The translations under genes were made by a program, and so were the position numbers. This document shows, one piece after another, positions 53,952-61,148 of a DNA stretch of 61,148 bases (position 1 is the stretch's first letter; the number at the start of each line of letters is the position of its first letter). The notes beneath the pieces are model-generated. The model saw nothing but the letters and a program-made list of their open reading frames with translations. It made no database searches and was not told the origin of the DNA. The stretch spans positions 296,428 through 357,575 of the forward strand of contig NZ_KE159759.1 in the NCBI RefSeq assembly GCF_000403455.2, written 5' to 3'. The DNA is from Dorea sp. 5-2 (lineage in GTDB: Bacteria; Bacillota; Clostridia; Lachnospirales; Lachnospiraceae).

Positions 53952-55316
53952 TCATTTCCGCTTATCATCTGATCCATTGCCCGACATGTATCCATACCTC
54001 TTTCTATATTTCAGGAGCATGAAAAATGACAAACCAAGCGCCATCAGTTCCGCCGCCGGCGTTGCCAGCCAGATCCCGTTCACGCCAAGGAGCAAAGGAA
54101 GCACGATCATCGTAATCAGCATAAATACGAACGATCTGGAAAATGCGAGGACAGCCGAAACAATTCCGTTGGATAATGCGGTAAACATCCCGCTGGCAAA
54201 AATATTAAATCCAATAAAGAACAACGCAGCCGTACATATCCGGTTTCCTGTTACCGCCAGATCATACACCGGATTATCCGTTCTGGCAAATACGGATACC
54301 AGCGGCCTTGTCATCACAAAGGAAGCCGCAGCCGTGATCACAGAAATCACCGCGATCACTTTCATACTCAACCCAACCAGCTTTTTCAGTTTTTCTCTGT
54401 TCTGTTCTCCGTAATAGAAGCTCAGCATAGGGGCAACCCCGTAAGAATATCCCGTATACAGGGAGCTTGCAAACATCAGCACATACATGATGATGGTAAC
54501 GGCCGCAACTCCGTCTTCCCCCACGTAATGCAGCATCGTCCAGTTGAACATCATTGTAACAATACCTGTAACAAGTGCCGTCGCCATCTCGGAACATCCA
54601 TTTGAAGCCGCACTCCCAAGAACCCTGATTCGGAATACCGGTTTCTTAAAATGCAGCAGGCTCTTTTTCCGGCTGAAGACAAACAGACCGGCAACCGCAG
54701 TTACAGAATATCCAAGCCCCGTTGCAACAGCCGCGCCGCCGATCCCCATATCCAATCCGGCAATAAACACATAATCAAGCGCCATATTCAAAATGCCGCC
54801 CGTCACAGAACAGACTAGGGAAAGGACCGCCTTTTCGCTGGCAATCATATAAAGCGTAAAGTTGTTCATCAAAAGGATCGGCACCGTGAAGATCAGATAA
54901 CGGCTCAGATATTCCACACAGTATCCTTCTACAGCCGGAGAAAGGTTCATCCCGGCAAAAATAAAATCCATTGCCAGATACCCTGCCGCGCACATGACAA
55001 GTCCTACAATAACATTTACGATAATCAGAAAAGTAAAATCTTCTTTTGCTTCATCCGTTTTCTGCTCTCCCATTTTTTTCATAATGACCGCGCTGCCTCC
55101 GGTGGCGAGCATAGTCGAGACTGCCGTGACAAGCTGGATCACCGGCGCCGTGAGATTGATCGCTGAAAGCGCGTCTGTACCGATCAGGTTTGACACAAAC
55201 AGGCCGTCAACCATTGTATAGAAGGACATAAACACCGTCATGGCAATCGTCGGCACGGCAAATTTTACAATATTTTTCAGAGTTACGGGCTTCTCGTAAG
55301 CATTTGAGTTCTCCAT
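53952..55316 (-). CDS. MATE family multidrug efflux transporter
   Basis: 454 residues, twelve predicted helices. Opens KFAVPTIAMTVFMSFYTMVDGLFVSNLIGTDALSAINL, the MATE start, and has internal two-fold repeats (NGCSEMATALVTGIVTMMFN). Exchanges cations for drugs or metabolites at the cytoplasmic membrane. Driven by the MerR-type promoter upstream and divergent from a MerR gene. Confidence 0.93.
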   Translation of the reverse strand: MENSNAYEKPVTLKNIVKFAVPTIAMTVFMSFYTMVDGLFVSNLIGTDALSAINLTAPVIQLVTAVSTMLATGGSAVIMKKMGEQKTDEAKEDFTFLIIVNVIVGLVMCAAGYLAMDFIFAGMNLSPAVEGYCVEYLSRYLIFTVPILLMNNFTLYMIASEKAVLSLVCSVTGGILNMALDYVFIAGLDMGIGGAAVATGLGYSVTAVAGLFVFSRKKSLLHFKKPVFRIRVLGSAASNGCSEMATALVTGIVTMMFNWTMLHYVGEDGVAAVTIIMYVLMFASSLYTGYSYGVAPMLSFYYGEQNREKLKKLVGLSMKVIAVISVITAAASFVMTRPLVSVFARTDNPVYDLAVTGNRICTAALFFIGFNIFASGMFTALSNGIVSAVLAFSRSFVFMLITMIVLPLLLGVNGIWLATPAAELMALGLSFFMLLKYRKRYGYMSGNGSDDKRK

Positions 55317-55360
55317 AAATTTTTCCTCCAGTCACCTTGTATTTTCTTCCTGTATACGGT

Positions 55361-55391
55361 ATCATAGACCGTACAGTAACAGTACGGTCAA
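55361..55391 (-). promoter_or_regulatory. MerR-type MATE promoter, 19-bp spacer with dyad
   Basis: TTGACC (55391-55386), exactly 19 bp, TATGAT (55366-55361) on the minus strand. The spacer is filled by GACCGTAC-AGTAACA-GTACGGTC (55367-55389), a perfect 8-bp-arm dyad. This is the textbook structure for a promoter untwisted by a MerR activator. Confidence 0.88.
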
Positions 55392-55432
55392 GAATATTTT
55401 GAAAATTTAACGGATTTTATGGAGACAGAGAA

Positions 55433-56144
55433 ATGAATAAGAAAAGCCAATTGCTTACCATCGGACAATTCGCCGCCCTTCATGGCATAAACAAAAAAAC
55501 ATTGATGTGGTATGATGAAATCGGTCTGTTCAGGCCTGCCGCCGTCAACCCTGAAAATGGATACCGCTGCTATAATTACCACCAGAGCCCCTTGTTGGAG
55601 ACCATTCTCCTGCTCCGGGAACTGGAAGTCCCTATCCAAGCCATACAGGATTATATAAAGAACCGCTCCGCCGAAAACCTGAAAGACCTTCTGGATGAAA
55701 AGATAGCTGACCTTGACCTCAAAATCACCCATCTGCAGGCCGTCCGGGAAACCCTCTGCACACACCGCCAGAATATGGCCGCCCTGCTGACAATGGATCT
55801 TTCTGAGATCAGCGTAATAGAAAAAAGAGAACGCTGCCTATGGCTCTATGATTTCTGTTTCCAGCCTTCTTAACGGTAATTTCGATGATTATTCCAAACT
55901 GTTCATAGAGATACCCCTGCTCACATACCAGAAGGGCCTGCATATGTCGCCCGGAGGCAGATATCTGAGAGCTTTCCACAAGGGTAACCTGGACAGAATG
56001 CCAAAACGCTACGAAGAAATTTTCGCATTTGCAGAAAAACATAACCTGACACTCTGCGGATTTTCCTATGAGATGGGCATAAATGAAAATGTCATTGACC
56101 GGATTGAAGATTATGATCCTGACCATCCCTATTTGCTCCCTTAG
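55433..56144 (+). pseudogene. MerR-family regulator of the MATE pump, frameshifted
   Basis: Start 55433 (GGAGACAGAGAA) reads LLTIGQFAALHGINKKTLMWYDEIGLF, the MerR HTH, then a coiled coil up to VIEKRERCLW. A one-base shift near 55,840 is needed to reach the effector half: SSLLNGNFDDYSKLFIEIPL, then GGRYLRAFHKGNLDRMPKRY, ending HPYLLP at 56144. The DNA-binding half is complete, so a truncated regulator may be made. Confidence 0.8.
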
Positions 56145-56160
56145 CATTTTATTTATCCCT

Positions 56161-56330
56161 TTAGACATACACAATTAAAACTATACTATACTTAACATCC
56201 AGAATGATAATTTCGGGAAATCCCAGAATAGCCTGTGCCAACCCGACTCTCTGCTTATAAGTCTCAGACAACATCTGTCCCGGCTGTCCGCATACATAGG
56301 ATGTAATTCCATATTGGTTCCATAATCCTA
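56161..56330 (-). pseudogene. ABC ATPase fragment (signature region)
   Basis: The frame reads QMLSETYKQRVGLAQAILGF, then PEIIILD, covering the signature and Walker B of an ABC-2 type ATPase, then unrelated codons to a stop at 56161. No Walker A or start remains. Confidence 0.6.
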
Positions 56331-56410
56331 AGGGTGAAACGGAACTGTACGTTAAACTGTCCCCGGCAACGAGAACGTCAATCGTATTTTCGATTCTTTT
56401 CGGATTCCAG

Positions 56411-56528
56411 TTATATTTTTATTTTGATTTCTATTTCTGTATCCGGCTTCTCAATGATAAATTCTTGAAGTTTTTGATATCCAACAGCTGCCTCATGGTA
56501 AGCCTTCCATACCTGAAACAGATCCCCC
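56411..56528 (-). pseudogene. Unidentified C-terminal fragment
   Basis: Open frame DLFQVWKAYHEAAVGYQKLQ, then EFIIEKPDTEIEIKIKI to a stop at 56411. Protein-like composition, no start; family not recognised. Confidence 0.35.
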
Positions 56529-56619
56529 CCAGATTGTCCGAAAATTGCATTAATCTAACAATCAAATTTGAATTTTTGCACTAAAAAATCAGGTATTCCC
56601 AGATCCTCTCACGAATCTT

Positions 56620-56811
56620 TTACCTGACCTTGAAAACTGAATAAAATACACAATTTTTATGCTGCTTCTCCTTTTTCCCTTTCTTTGGTTCTTTCCCAGG
56701 GTCTTCCGGCACTTCCGGATTCCACCATGCTGCTTTCTTCTCCAGCGTATCTTTGTTGAATTTTCTTAACACTTTTATGACGAAGTACCGCTCAGAAAAA
56801 TTCTTCTATTA
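56620..56811 (-). pseudogene. Unidentified C-terminal fragment ending in the inverted repeat
   Basis: Frame FSERYFVIKVLRKFNKDTLE, then KAAWWNPEVPEDPGKEPKK, then NCVFYSVFKVR, stop at 56620. It abuts the deleted insertion-element copy; the final codons lie in the 27-bp inverted repeat. Family not recognised. Confidence 0.4.
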
Positions 56812-57104
56812 GGCACTTATAAATTATTTTTAGCGCAAAATGGCAAAATTTCTGCATGGAAAAAAGGCTTATGCCAAGGCAGGTATAAGCACAAGATTTT
56901 TGATAGCAAGTCCTGCAGCAATGACTTCTTTGCCATAGGCTGTTGGAAAATATTTATAAGTTCCCGGAATTCGTTCAATGATTCCATGGAGACGAAGTCT
57001 CTTGAATATTCTGGACATAGCAGAGGAACTTATCTCTCCCAGATATTGGCGGATGGCTTTTCCCTGCAGGAAATGCAAAACTATTCCGGTTTATCCGGGT
57101 TAGG
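56812..57104 (-). mobile_element. Internally deleted copy of the 21.5-kb insertion element (293 bp)
   Basis: Left end (57104 downward) matches CCTAACCCGGATAAACCGGA and on to GCATTTCCT. The sequence then jumps to the protein's C-terminal coding part and continues through the same right end (AAATTTTGCCATTTTGCG, then TTTATAAGTG and CC) to 56812. About 1.35 kb of the middle is missing. TAATA borders the right end; the left border has TATTT, so no clear target duplication. Confidence 0.85.
56869..57078 (-). pseudogene. Winged-helix remnant of the element-encoded protein
   Basis: 69 residues aligning to the last ~65 of the 500-aa protein: GEISSSAMSRIFKRLRLHGI, then YGKEVIAAGLAIKNLVLIPALA. The substitutions are conservative and the frame is open, so the source copy diverged before or without strong decay. 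Confidence 0.85.
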
Positions 57105-57226
57105 AAATAATTTGTGTACTTTATTCAGTTTTCAAGGTACATTATTTTTATTATAATCACTCACTTAATTTGCGAATTCATCTACCTATTAGATTTATTC
57201 ATCAACTTATTTTCGGACAGTCTCCC

Positions 57227-59067
57227 CAGAGCTTTCCTGTATCTGTATTTATTTTATCTGCTTTTCTGCCAGCATGACCTTGCACCGCTTTTTATAACAT
57301 GCAATCCCGTATTTGAGGATATTCTCTACCCCGTCGTCTTCAAGGTCATCTTCATATCTGGTATACTCGATCTGTTTTAATGCTTCTCTGCAAGCAGCAT
57401 CCAGATCTCCGTCGTGTGCATATTTCACCTCTATGATAATCCCCATATCCCCGGTATCCGGTTCCGCAAGGATATCTGCATATCCCTCTCCCATTTCCCG
57501 GTTGGAAGAAATTCCCCATCGGTTCTTCACACCTAAAATTCCAAGCAGAACGCCATGGTAAAAGCTCTCTTTCATGTCAGTTCTTACAGCCGTATCCCGG
57601 ATACTGATGGTCTTCCTTAAATAATCATTGAAAATCTTTTCTACGTTTTCTGCATTCTCATTCTGCAGAGCATCACAGAAGCGGTTCAGCGTATCTCCGT
57701 CTTCCCGGACATTATCTTTAAAGAATTCCATGATCTGCGTCACATAAATATCCCGGATCTCCAGATTGGGGATTGCCAGCTTCATCTGCCTTCCCTCTGC
57801 CTTCCCACGCTGGGTCAGATAACCAGTGGTAAAAAGCAGGCTCCAGATATTATCTATCGTCTGGTAAATCTCCGAATAAGTGAGCTCCTGATGAATTTCT
57901 TTCATAATGACTTCCCCTGCCACCAAACGTTCAATCTCCCGTTTGGTCGTAGCATTTGCTGATTCCTGAATAAATCTCTTCACTGCATCATTGCTGCTGG
58001 TATTGATCCAGTAGTTTTCTGGCTGCACATGAGGCTCGCTCCTGATTCTGTCACAATGGTTCAGCACATCCCACGGACAGTACACTTCCTCATTTCCAAA
58101 TTGGTATCCGTCATACCACCTTTTTACTTCCTCGTAATGATCGGCCACATCATAATACTCCAGAAGTTCCCTCACCTCTTTGTCTGTAAAGCCAAAGTAT
58201 TCATCAAAACGCTCATCTGCAATCGTCAACACCTTCAGATTATTTAGCCCGGTAAAGATACTCTCCTTTGAAATCCGAAGGCATCCGGTCAGCACCGCTA
58301 ATTTCAGGCTGTTGTTTGTTTTGAGTACCTCTCCCAGCAGGCTTCGGATCAGGGAGATCATCTGATCATAATATCCGTTCGCATGGGCTTTTGCCAATGG
58401 GACGTCATATTCATCTATCAGCACGATCACTTTTGTACCATAATGTTTTTCCAGCATTCCTGATAGCCGTCTTAAGCTGCTGCCAAGCGTGCCTTCATTC
58501 ATATTATCATCCAAAAGTTTTCGATATGCTGCTTTATCATGCTCATTCAGCTTTTCACTTTCCAGAAGGAAATAATATCTCGCCGCCGCGTCAATAATAA
58601 CCTGGGCTGCCATTTGATATGCTGTCTCATAGACCCGCGCGTCAATCCCTTTCAGGGAAACTGAAATAACCGGATATTTCCCCATATGTTCCTCACAAAG
58701 CGCGGTTTCTTTTGAAATATCCAGCCCGTCAAAAATACGCTTATCCCCACCCACTCTGAAAAAGTGTTCCAGCATACTCATATTCAGTGTTTTTCCAAAT
58801 CTTCTGGGGCGGGTGAATAAATTTACCGCACCCCAGTTATGGAGTAATTCCACAATAAGCCCTGTTTTATCGATATAGTAAAAATCTTCTTTCCTAAGTT
58901 CTTCAAAATTTTCAATCCCAATCGGAAGTTTCTTCTTTCGCATCTCCATCTCTTTCCACGCTCCTTCCATCCTCCTTAAGCCATTGCCTGCCTTAGATTA
59001 TTAAATACATTATAGCAACTAAGCAGCAGCTTTTCCATAGAAATCTTCCGGTTCCCGAAGCTCCCAG
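57227..59067 (-). repeat. Direct long repeat, copy B
   Basis: Counterpart of 34953-36792. Includes the nuclease gene and, at its upper end (58971-59067), the last codons of the Toprim gene, cut off and joined to unrelated sequence. Confidence 0.85.
57249..58949 (-). CDS. AAA-ATPase-like/PD-(D/E)XK nuclease protein (DUF1703 type), copy B
   Basis: 566 residues. Same motifs as copy A: NLFTRPRRFGKTLNMSML, VIVLIDEYDVPL, then GEGYADILAEPDTGDMGIIIEVKYA. Differences cluster in residues ~120-190 (for example AAQVIIDAAARYYFLLESEK against the copy-A stretch) and many are synonymous, so both copies look selected. The start has the same ambiguity (58970, 58949 or 58943). The end KQIK is slightly longer than copy A's. 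Confidence 0.88.
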   Translation of the reverse strand: MEMRKKKLPIGIENFEELRKEDFYYIDKTGLIVELLHNWGAVNLFTRPRRFGKTLNMSMLEHFFRVGGDKRIFDGLDISKETALCEEHMGKYPVISVSLKGIDARVYETAYQMAAQVIIDAAARYYFLLESEKLNEHDKAAYRKLLDDNMNEGTLGSSLRRLSGMLEKHYGTKVIVLIDEYDVPLAKAHANGYYDQMISLIRSLLGEVLKTNNSLKLAVLTGCLRISKESIFTGLNNLKVLTIADERFDEYFGFTDKEVRELLEYYDVADHYEEVKRWYDGYQFGNEEVYCPWDVLNHCDRIRSEPHVQPENYWINTSSNDAVKRFIQESANATTKREIERLVAGEVIMKEIHQELTYSEIYQTIDNIWSLLFTTGYLTQRGKAEGRQMKLAIPNLEIRDIYVTQIMEFFKDNVREDGDTLNRFCDALQNENAENVEKIFNDYLRKTISIRDTAVRTDMKESFYHGVLLGILGVKNRWGISSNREMGEGYADILAEPDTGDMGIIIEVKYAHDGDLDAACREALKQIEYTRYEDDLEDDGVENILKYGIACYKKRCKVMLAEKQIK

Positions 59068-59199
59068 CCTGCTCCACTACCAGATCCTGATTCTCAAGGA
59101 GAAGGCGGCCTCTACCATGCCAGTTCCAACTTATGACAGATATAGTCCGGCACTTCCTGGTCGGAAAGTTCTAAAAAGCAATCACAAGTTGCAATCCGG
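59068..59199. other. Short junction region with a C-terminal scrap
   Basis: The minus strand reads LSDQEVPDYICHKLELAW to a TAG at 59112, which looks like the end of another lost gene. Otherwise nothing is recognised between the repeat copy B and the sensor kinase end. Confidence 0.3.
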
Positions 59200-60504
59200 C
59201 TATTTCAAAGGAAGTTTGACAAAGAATGTCGCCCCTCCCCCATCCGTATCTTCACAGCCTACGCTGCCGTTCATCATTTTTGCAAGCTCATCTGCTATAC
59301 TAAGTCCTAATCCAAAATTTGATTTATCTGTTCTTGATTTGTCGGCGCAATAGAAACGGTTAAAAATATACGGCTTATCATCTTCCGAAATGCCTCTTCC
59401 GTGGTCGGTTACGAAAAATGTGATATGTTTTGCCGCTGCTGCCGTTTTAATTTCGATTTGCTTATTGTTTATGGAATGGTGAATTGCATTGTCCATAAAA
59501 ATTGTCAAGATCTGAAAAAGCCGTTCTCCATCTGCACAGAATTTAGGATAACTGCTTTCACTGATTTCCAAGCGCAGGCGGACTTTTTTACTGATACAGA
59601 TTGGTTCATAAGCTTCATATAAGGAGATTAACAATGTGTCTATATCAATGATATTTTTGCATAATGTCCATGATTTCGCATCAGAAGAAGCCAGAAGCAG
59701 CATATCCTTGACCAGTTTCGACATTCTCATGCATTCATTGTCTAATATTTTAACAGATTTTCTAAATTCAGTATTATCTATTTGTAATTGTTCCAGCTTC
59801 TCTGCGTTTGCCAGAATAACGGCAAGCGGCGATTTTAATTCATGCGAAGCGGAAGCGATAAAATCCTTCTGGCTTTTCAACATTACTTCCGTTGGTTCTA
59901 ATGCTTTCTTGATTAGAAAATGGCTCATAATCGTCACGGCAATAAGAGAAAGAAACCATAAGGAAACATAGAGGAAAGCCTGTTTTGTTAAAATATCAAA
60001 TAAGGACTGCTGCCTGTAAATCAACGACAGGTGGTAATCCGTGTTATTTGGCATTACAATCGTTGCAAGTATCCCTAAATATTCGTCATTTCTCGTTCCA
60101 TGAAACTCAAATATACCGCTTTGGTCTGTAGCCGGCTTACTATCATTTGTGATTATGAAAGTATCTTCTTTGTCAGTCTGTATGCGGAAATGCTCCAAAA
60201 GAGTGTCTGCATCCGTAGGAAAGTCAGAATCTGTCTGGTATATCATCTTTCCAGAGGTATCTTGAATATAGCAGAATATAGAGTGTCTGTACTCATGGTA
60301 GAAATCCGCAATAGATTCAAAATCCTGGCTGTTATCTTCAATCTGGTATATCATCTGCGTAACCATTTTCTGAAAAAAAATAATCTCATTTGATTGCTCC
60401 ATGTGGATATAGTTTTTGCAGAGAATAATCATAATTGATGTAATGATTAACATAATAGTCGTTATAAAAAAGGCGTTTAATTTTTTTGACAATGGTCTCA
60501 GCAT
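59200..60504 (-). CDS. Two-component sensor histidine kinase
   Basis: 434 residues. N-terminal helix (FFITTIMLIITSIMIILC), ~130-residue extracytoplasmic domain, second helix (LYVSLWFLSLIAVTIMSHFLI), H-box ASASHELKSPLAVILAN, N-box FMDNAIHHS, G1 DHGRGISEDDKPYIFNRFY, G2 FGLGLSIADELAKMM. Encoded 15 bp after the response regulator. Kinase looks intact; its partner is truncated. Confidence 0.92.
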   Translation of the reverse strand: MLRPLSKKLNAFFITTIMLIITSIMIILCKNYIHMEQSNEIIFFQKMVTQMIYQIEDNSQDFESIADFYHEYRHSIFCYIQDTSGKMIYQTDSDFPTDADTLLEHFRIQTDKEDTFIITNDSKPATDQSGIFEFHGTRNDEYLGILATIVMPNNTDYHLSLIYRQQSLFDILTKQAFLYVSLWFLSLIAVTIMSHFLIKKALEPTEVMLKSQKDFIASASHELKSPLAVILANAEKLEQLQIDNTEFRKSVKILDNECMRMSKLVKDMLLLASSDAKSWTLCKNIIDIDTLLISLYEAYEPICISKKVRLRLEISESSYPKFCADGERLFQILTIFMDNAIHHSINNKQIEIKTAAAAKHITFFVTDHGRGISEDDKPYIFNRFYCADKSRTDKSNFGLGLSIADELAKMMNGSVGCEDTDGGGATFFVKLPLK

Positions 60505-60519
60505 TTGTGGTCTCCAATC

Positions 60520-60960
60520 TTATTTCCGTTTCTGGGTTAGAGAATATCCAGCCCCATATACCGTTTTTATTTCACAGATACTCTTTAATTCCCTTAACCG
60601 TTTCCGTAAAAAAGAAATGTAATTATCAACATTCCCCCGTTCAACTTCCGATGATGTACCCCATATTTTCAATATCAATTGTTCTCTTTGAAAAAGTGTT
60701 TCCGGGCTTTTCATAAGGACATATAACAATTCAGACTCTTTTGCTGTTAAAAAAATAGTCTTTAGGCTGCAAGTCAGTTCACGATTTGATTTATTCAAAC
60801 ACAAGTCTGCATAGCAGAGTTTATCTTCTGCTTTTATTTCGCCTGGACGCCTTGTTAAAGCCCTCACACGGGCAAGCAGTTCCTGTATATGGAAAGGTTT
60901 GGCTAAATAATCGTCAGCCCCTCCATCCAATCCCTGAGTACTCTCGGAAACTCACAGCCC
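60520..60960 (-). pseudogene. OmpR-family response regulator, N-terminus missing
   Basis: The frame begins at about 60,960 inside the receiver domain: LDGGADDYLAKPFHIQELLARVRAL (conserved Lys), then the winged helix (LTAKESELLYVLMKSPETLF, then NVDNYISFLRKRLRELKSIC, then VYGAGYSL). The first ~85 residues with the phospho-acceptor Asp are absent; upstream there is an in-frame TGA and unrelated sequence. No SD precedes the first ATG at 60930. Confidence 0.75.
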
Positions 60961-61086
60961 TTGAAATCACTGCGTTTCCAGAGTTCCCTTATTTTTCTTC
61001 ACCTCCACTTTTCAGGGGGGCTTACATTTTTTATATTTTTATCAAAAAATTTCCAAATTCCTATTGACAAATCTGCCAGTTTGTGC

Positions 61087-61130
61087 GGCCGCGTTATTCA
61101 TTGCCAAAAAATGCAATGAATAACGCGGCC
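61087..61130. other. Perfect 18-bp-stem hairpin
   Basis: GGCCGCGTTATTCATTGC (61087-61104) pairs perfectly with 61113-61130 across the 8-nt loop CAAAAAAT. No T-run follows on either strand, so it does not look like a normal terminator. The rest of 60961-61148 has no gene that I can see. Confidence 0.85.
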
Positions 61131-61148
61131 CTTTGGTTAAGAAGAACT

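Larger units (their letters stand above)
56627..57138. repeat. 27-bp inverted repeat pair
   Basis: 56627-56653 and 57112-57138 are inverted copies differing at one base; each contains CTTGAAAACTGAATAAA. They bracket 512 bp including the deleted element copy, whose outer left end is only 7 bp from the second arm. Confidence 0.85.

Noticed and set aside
55848..56144. Separate small gene after the MerR frame
   Set aside because: It has no SD and directly continues the MerR effector domain, so a frameshift explains it better.

Overview
The window looks like a chromosome segment from a gut Firmicute of the Lachnospiraceae type. The evidence is strong AGGAGG-like ribosome-binding sites, moderate GC, TTG and GTG starts, TTGACA/TATAAT promoters, and family content typical of that group: fused ThrE, TipAS-type MerR, AgrC-like GHKL kinase with LytTR regulator, and DUF4869. 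No rRNA, tRNA or CRISPR array was seen. Species is not assigned.

Layout. 1-2.5 kb (+): the tail of a coiled-coil protein built on 42-bp tandem repeats, a WYL regulator, a GyrI-like protein and a TfoX-N protein. 2.5-8.1 kb (-): a fructan/sucrose utilisation operon (GH32 hydrolase, binding lipoprotein, two permeases, DUF624 protein) with a consensus promoter and a LacI-type operator at the predicted transcription start. 8.2-13.9 kb (-): the LacI regulator, L-asparaginase, YitT, M18 aminopeptidase and ThrE exporter. 14-27.5 kb: mostly ordinary genes (YhcG-type nuclease, a GMP synthase without its glutaminase domain, Gfo/Idh oxidoreductase, YyaL, aminopeptidase P, nitrilase). Here an HNH endonuclease/AAA ATPase gene pair has been split by an apparently undescribed insertion element that encodes a 500-residue protein.

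27.6-50 kb (-) is a gene graveyard. Intact stress, drug and transport genes (P-loop kinases, DHFR-like protein, TipAS regulator, BceAB-like ABC transporter with its two-component system, a second ABC exporter, M24 peptidase, HIT protein) alternate with at least a dozen broken genes. The lesions are internal deletions, frameshifts, nonsense codons and an IS200 insertion. Remnants of integrated mobile DNA (serine recombinase, Toprim protein, IS200/IS605) and one copy of an AAA-ATPase/PD-(D/E)XK gene lie here too.

50-61 kb: two charged coiled-coil proteins, an AgrC-like kinase with LytTR regulator, a MATE pump driven from a classic 19-bp-spacer MerR promoter (its own MerR gene is frameshifted), a junk zone holding an internally deleted second copy of the insertion element, the second AAA/nuclease paralogue, and a two-component system whose response regulator lacks its N-terminus.

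The most novel item is the 1,645-bp element at 21,527-23,171. Removing it and one copy of its flanking TAATA restores an HNH-TAA-SD-ATG-ATPase operon junction. The 293-bp deleted copy at 56,812-57,104 keeps both ends and so independently defines them.
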